Under the pieces are notes generated by a model, which worked only from the letters and a program-made list of their open reading frames with translations, was not told the origin of the DNA and did not search any database. Positions 6,101 to 6,907 of a DNA stretch of 6,907 bases are shown here, in pieces. A program made the translations under genes and the position numbers. This stretch comes from Clostridia bacterium (GTDB lineage Bacteria > Bacillota > Clostridia > Christensenellales > Borkfalkiaceae): positions 1 to 6,907 of the forward strand of contig JAIDOO010000112.1 of NCBI GenBank assembly GCA_029063275.1, read 5' to 3'. Within the stretch, counting starts at the first letter, position 1. The number at the start of each line of letters is the position of its first letter.

Positions 6101-6881
6101 TACCGAATGTACCGGAGGTTACTTCTATAACATTCAGATAACGGATATTAAAATTAATTCTACCGCGGCAAGAGTCGGTAGCTTAATCGGTCAGGTATCT
6201 TCGGGTTACGTTTACGTAGAGCAAGTATCCGTTAACAATACCAAAGACTACGTTATCAAAGGCTTATTCAGAGTCGGCGGACTTATCGGTTTCTCTCAGA
6301 ATAGTGCTGCTGGATCGGTAACCGAAATGATAATCAAAAACTGCTGGGTAAATTCGGAATTGCAGGCAGACTATGAAGTCGGAGGTATCTTCGGAACCTA
6401 CGAAGGCGTTTCTGCAGAAGCAACCTATTATCTTGAAATTTCGTACGCAGTGTTCACCGGCGTTATAACCGTAACGGGTAACAAGACCTATGCCGGCGGT
6501 ATACTCGGTTATCAGAAGGAAGCGTATTCGGCATTGTCGATTACTAACTGCGTAAACGTAGGAAAAATTTACTTCAACAATGCGCTTATTGAATCGGCGC
6601 TTAAAAACTCCTCCGGTATCGTTGGTAGCAGTGCAACTATGGCAGACGGTTATACGGCATATGTAAATAACTGCTTCGCACTTATGGAAGAGTTCAATAC
6701 AAACTTTGAAGTAACCGCGTGGAACAGATTTGCAGTTATTCTTGCAATTAACTACACTGACAGCGTTGGACTTGATTTAACCAAATGGTCGCTTGTTTAC
6801 GCCGACGGCAGTACAAGTACGGTTGAAGAGCCTTACGTAACTCTTAATTTCCTTGGCAACTGGGATTACTGTCTCTTATAA
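3168..6881 (+). CDS. Family 9 pectate lyase lipoprotein with Ig-like and GLUG domains, 3' end lost
   Basis: A surface lipoprotein predicted to cleave pectate by beta-elimination. Residues count from ATG 3168. A signal peptide (1-31) ends in SFVG-Cys32, a lipobox with an unusual Phe at -3. The PL9 right-handed beta-helix spans about 42-545. It carries NADGF (Asp225), NSDDGWD (Asp249, Asp250, Asp253) and GNGFKLGG (Lys316). These match, with identical 24/1/3 spacing, the calcium-binding aspartates of Dickeya Pel9A (209, 233, 234, 237) and its catalytic Lys273. About 27 extra residues lie between Asp253 and Lys316 (near 283-305). Then follow an aBig_2-like Ig domain (about 555-657: ITWESSDP, RPLDVDTEVTLTATI), two further beta-rich Ig or FN3-like domains (about 660-770 and 775-878) and a GLUG-type solenoid from about 880 (YRLTKDLDF, FRGLFNGMGHTI). 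Five GLUG-like turns sit near 1002, 1035, 1070, 1109 and 1148. The stop at 6879-6881 and the last residues (CLL) come from adapter sequence, so the real protein continues beyond about residue 1234. Confidence 0.9.
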   Translation: MKKIKTKRIFTLVAIVASVVMSLGCLASFVGCKKTPTEPKGLGNGTTYYVSTSGKSGNSGTKKSPYDIVSLLNSETILKAGDTVLVEPGVYKIATLNTSERIMLKASGEYNNYISIMCSDPTKECVLDFSAQLFASTNRGVEIYGNYIYWKGIDICGAGDNGMYIGGSYNTVEDCEFYNNRDTGLQLGRSFSEYNSIDQWPSYNLIKNCTAHNNYDNETYGENADGFAAKLTVGYGNVFDGCIAYRNSDDGWDLYAKTESGNIGTVIMYNCVAYENGYLEYTQAENNARFPEWRDIFNEANTNSYLTRDGDGNGFKLGGSVMDGDVLMYNCLSFNNRMHGITDNSNPGVLSVNYCTSYNNSAAIDNNPSSPNFGYIIDTANSDTHANIDLARQTYSYNNVSHVLSVKDALAKSLESDAYRGSVIDSMFIDYKVDGDLDASTKTDGDKGESIEQLSSLNVFSTIPFTKDNGAYTFNITGTRDLYANRAADGTLNPNRAHKLFRNADGSVNMGNILAIKDYSILLGEDNKIGSELNLGSFDEYPHFFARDIVDQEADSEEAAIVARAKETLTLTCDPDALYQDFDLPTKMNDVTITWESSDPTLLEVDDSNEDVSFSTASYIRAIVYRPLDVDTEVTLTATIKCGNVTDTKIFTLNVKQGTPTIGTILASTAEGKLVSSGGVLIVDKGSDFTLPTIVVENGIDYNHKLLSTDLYTLKTAITWKPNSSSNTNMPMPSFNINTAGVYTITSTITLVNDTTKTAKMSYTIYVASTDADVDFKTSEVVVNLNGYTISGTMTNATGILYAMSSATEISGITAEDLTSPESQYAEQVTSYEFRGESISCDFENANSDGYYIYYVVTSMDGSKITEVYSMQINVIDISTEKDFMAIAGGSTISGETPNTTIYRLTKDLDFSSTTWVMGGTAFRGLFNGMGHTISNITVSSVSKQNTGIFYKVDGGTIMNVKFDNISISATDTKTGIVTECTGGYFYNIQITDIKINSTAARVGSLIGQVSSGYVYVEQVSVNNTKDYVIKGLFRVGGLIGFSQNSAAGSVTEMIIKNCWVNSELQADYEVGGIFGTYEGVSAEATYYLEISYAVFTGVITVTGNKTYAGGILGYQKEAYSALSITNCVNVGKIYFNNALIESALKNSSGIVGSSATMADGYTAYVNNCFALMEEFNTNFEVTAWNRFAVILAINYTDSVGLDLTKWSLVYADGSTSTVEEPYVTLNFLGNWDYCLL

Positions 6882-6907
6882 ACAACTCCGAGCCCACGAG
6901 ACCACTA
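6869..6907. other. Illumina Nextera adapter read-through (assembly artefact)
   Basis: CTGTCTCTTATAAACAACT (6869-6887) matches the reverse complement of the Tn5 mosaic end used in Nextera libraries at 17 of 19 positions. CCGAGCCCACGAGAC (6888-6902) matches the following Nextera adapter segment at 15 of 15. The last five bases, CACTA, fall where the sample index begins. The mismatches are C to A at 6881 and T to A at 6885. Genomic sequence therefore ends at about 6868. Confidence 0.95.

Noticed and set aside
6869..6887. Tn5-type mosaic end as evidence of a natural transposon
   Set aside because: It is followed directly by the Illumina-specific adapter segment CCGAGCCCACGAGAC and an index-like tail at the very end of the window, so it comes from library preparation.

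Overview
The window looks like one end of a contig from an uncultured Clostridia-like (Firmicutes) bacterium, probably gut-derived. This rests on the moderately AT-rich DNA, strong GGAGG-type ribosome binding sites, sigma-A-type promoters, an archaeal-type AspRS of the kind common in Clostridia, a Firmicutes-style zinc-ribbon membrane protein and a large pectin-degrading lipoprotein. Both ends are incomplete. The left end cuts a gene. The right end, 6869-6907, is not biological: it is Illumina Nextera adapter read-through, and it supplies an artificial stop codon.

Layout: (1) 3-299 (+), the 3' part of a small membrane protein with a zinc ribbon. (2) 316-354, a short vestige resembling the C-terminus of the next gene. 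(3) 364-1116 (+), a two-helix membrane protein with DUF3592-like domains. (4) 1117-1293, a spacer with a second short echo of the gene 2 tail and a strong bidirectional terminator (1231-1265) shared by the converging genes. (5) 1294-2625 (-), a complete archaeal-type, probably non-discriminating aspartyl-tRNA synthetase. (6) 2626-3167, a busy regulatory region. It holds the aspS promoter, a divergent 6S RNA gene (about 2766-2955) with two overlapping consensus promoters and an intrinsic terminator (2968-2992), then a consensus promoter and a leader hairpin for the last gene. (7) 3168 to the adapter (+), a secreted family 9 pectate lyase lipoprotein followed by Ig-like domains and a GLUG-type beta-solenoid, whose true 3' end lies outside the window.

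No single pathway links the genes. AspRS and 6S RNA are housekeeping functions: tRNA charging, probably feeding a GatCAB amidotransferase, and growth-phase control of RNA polymerase. The pectate lyase is an accessory surface enzyme for plant polysaccharide breakdown. The two genes at the left are unassigned membrane proteins at a site showing signs of past tandem duplication and decay. I found no CRISPR array, tRNA, rRNA, insertion sequence or defence system. The observations most worth acting on are the adapter at the right end, the unlisted 6S RNA gene, the gene 2 remnants and the PL9-Ig-GLUG architecture.
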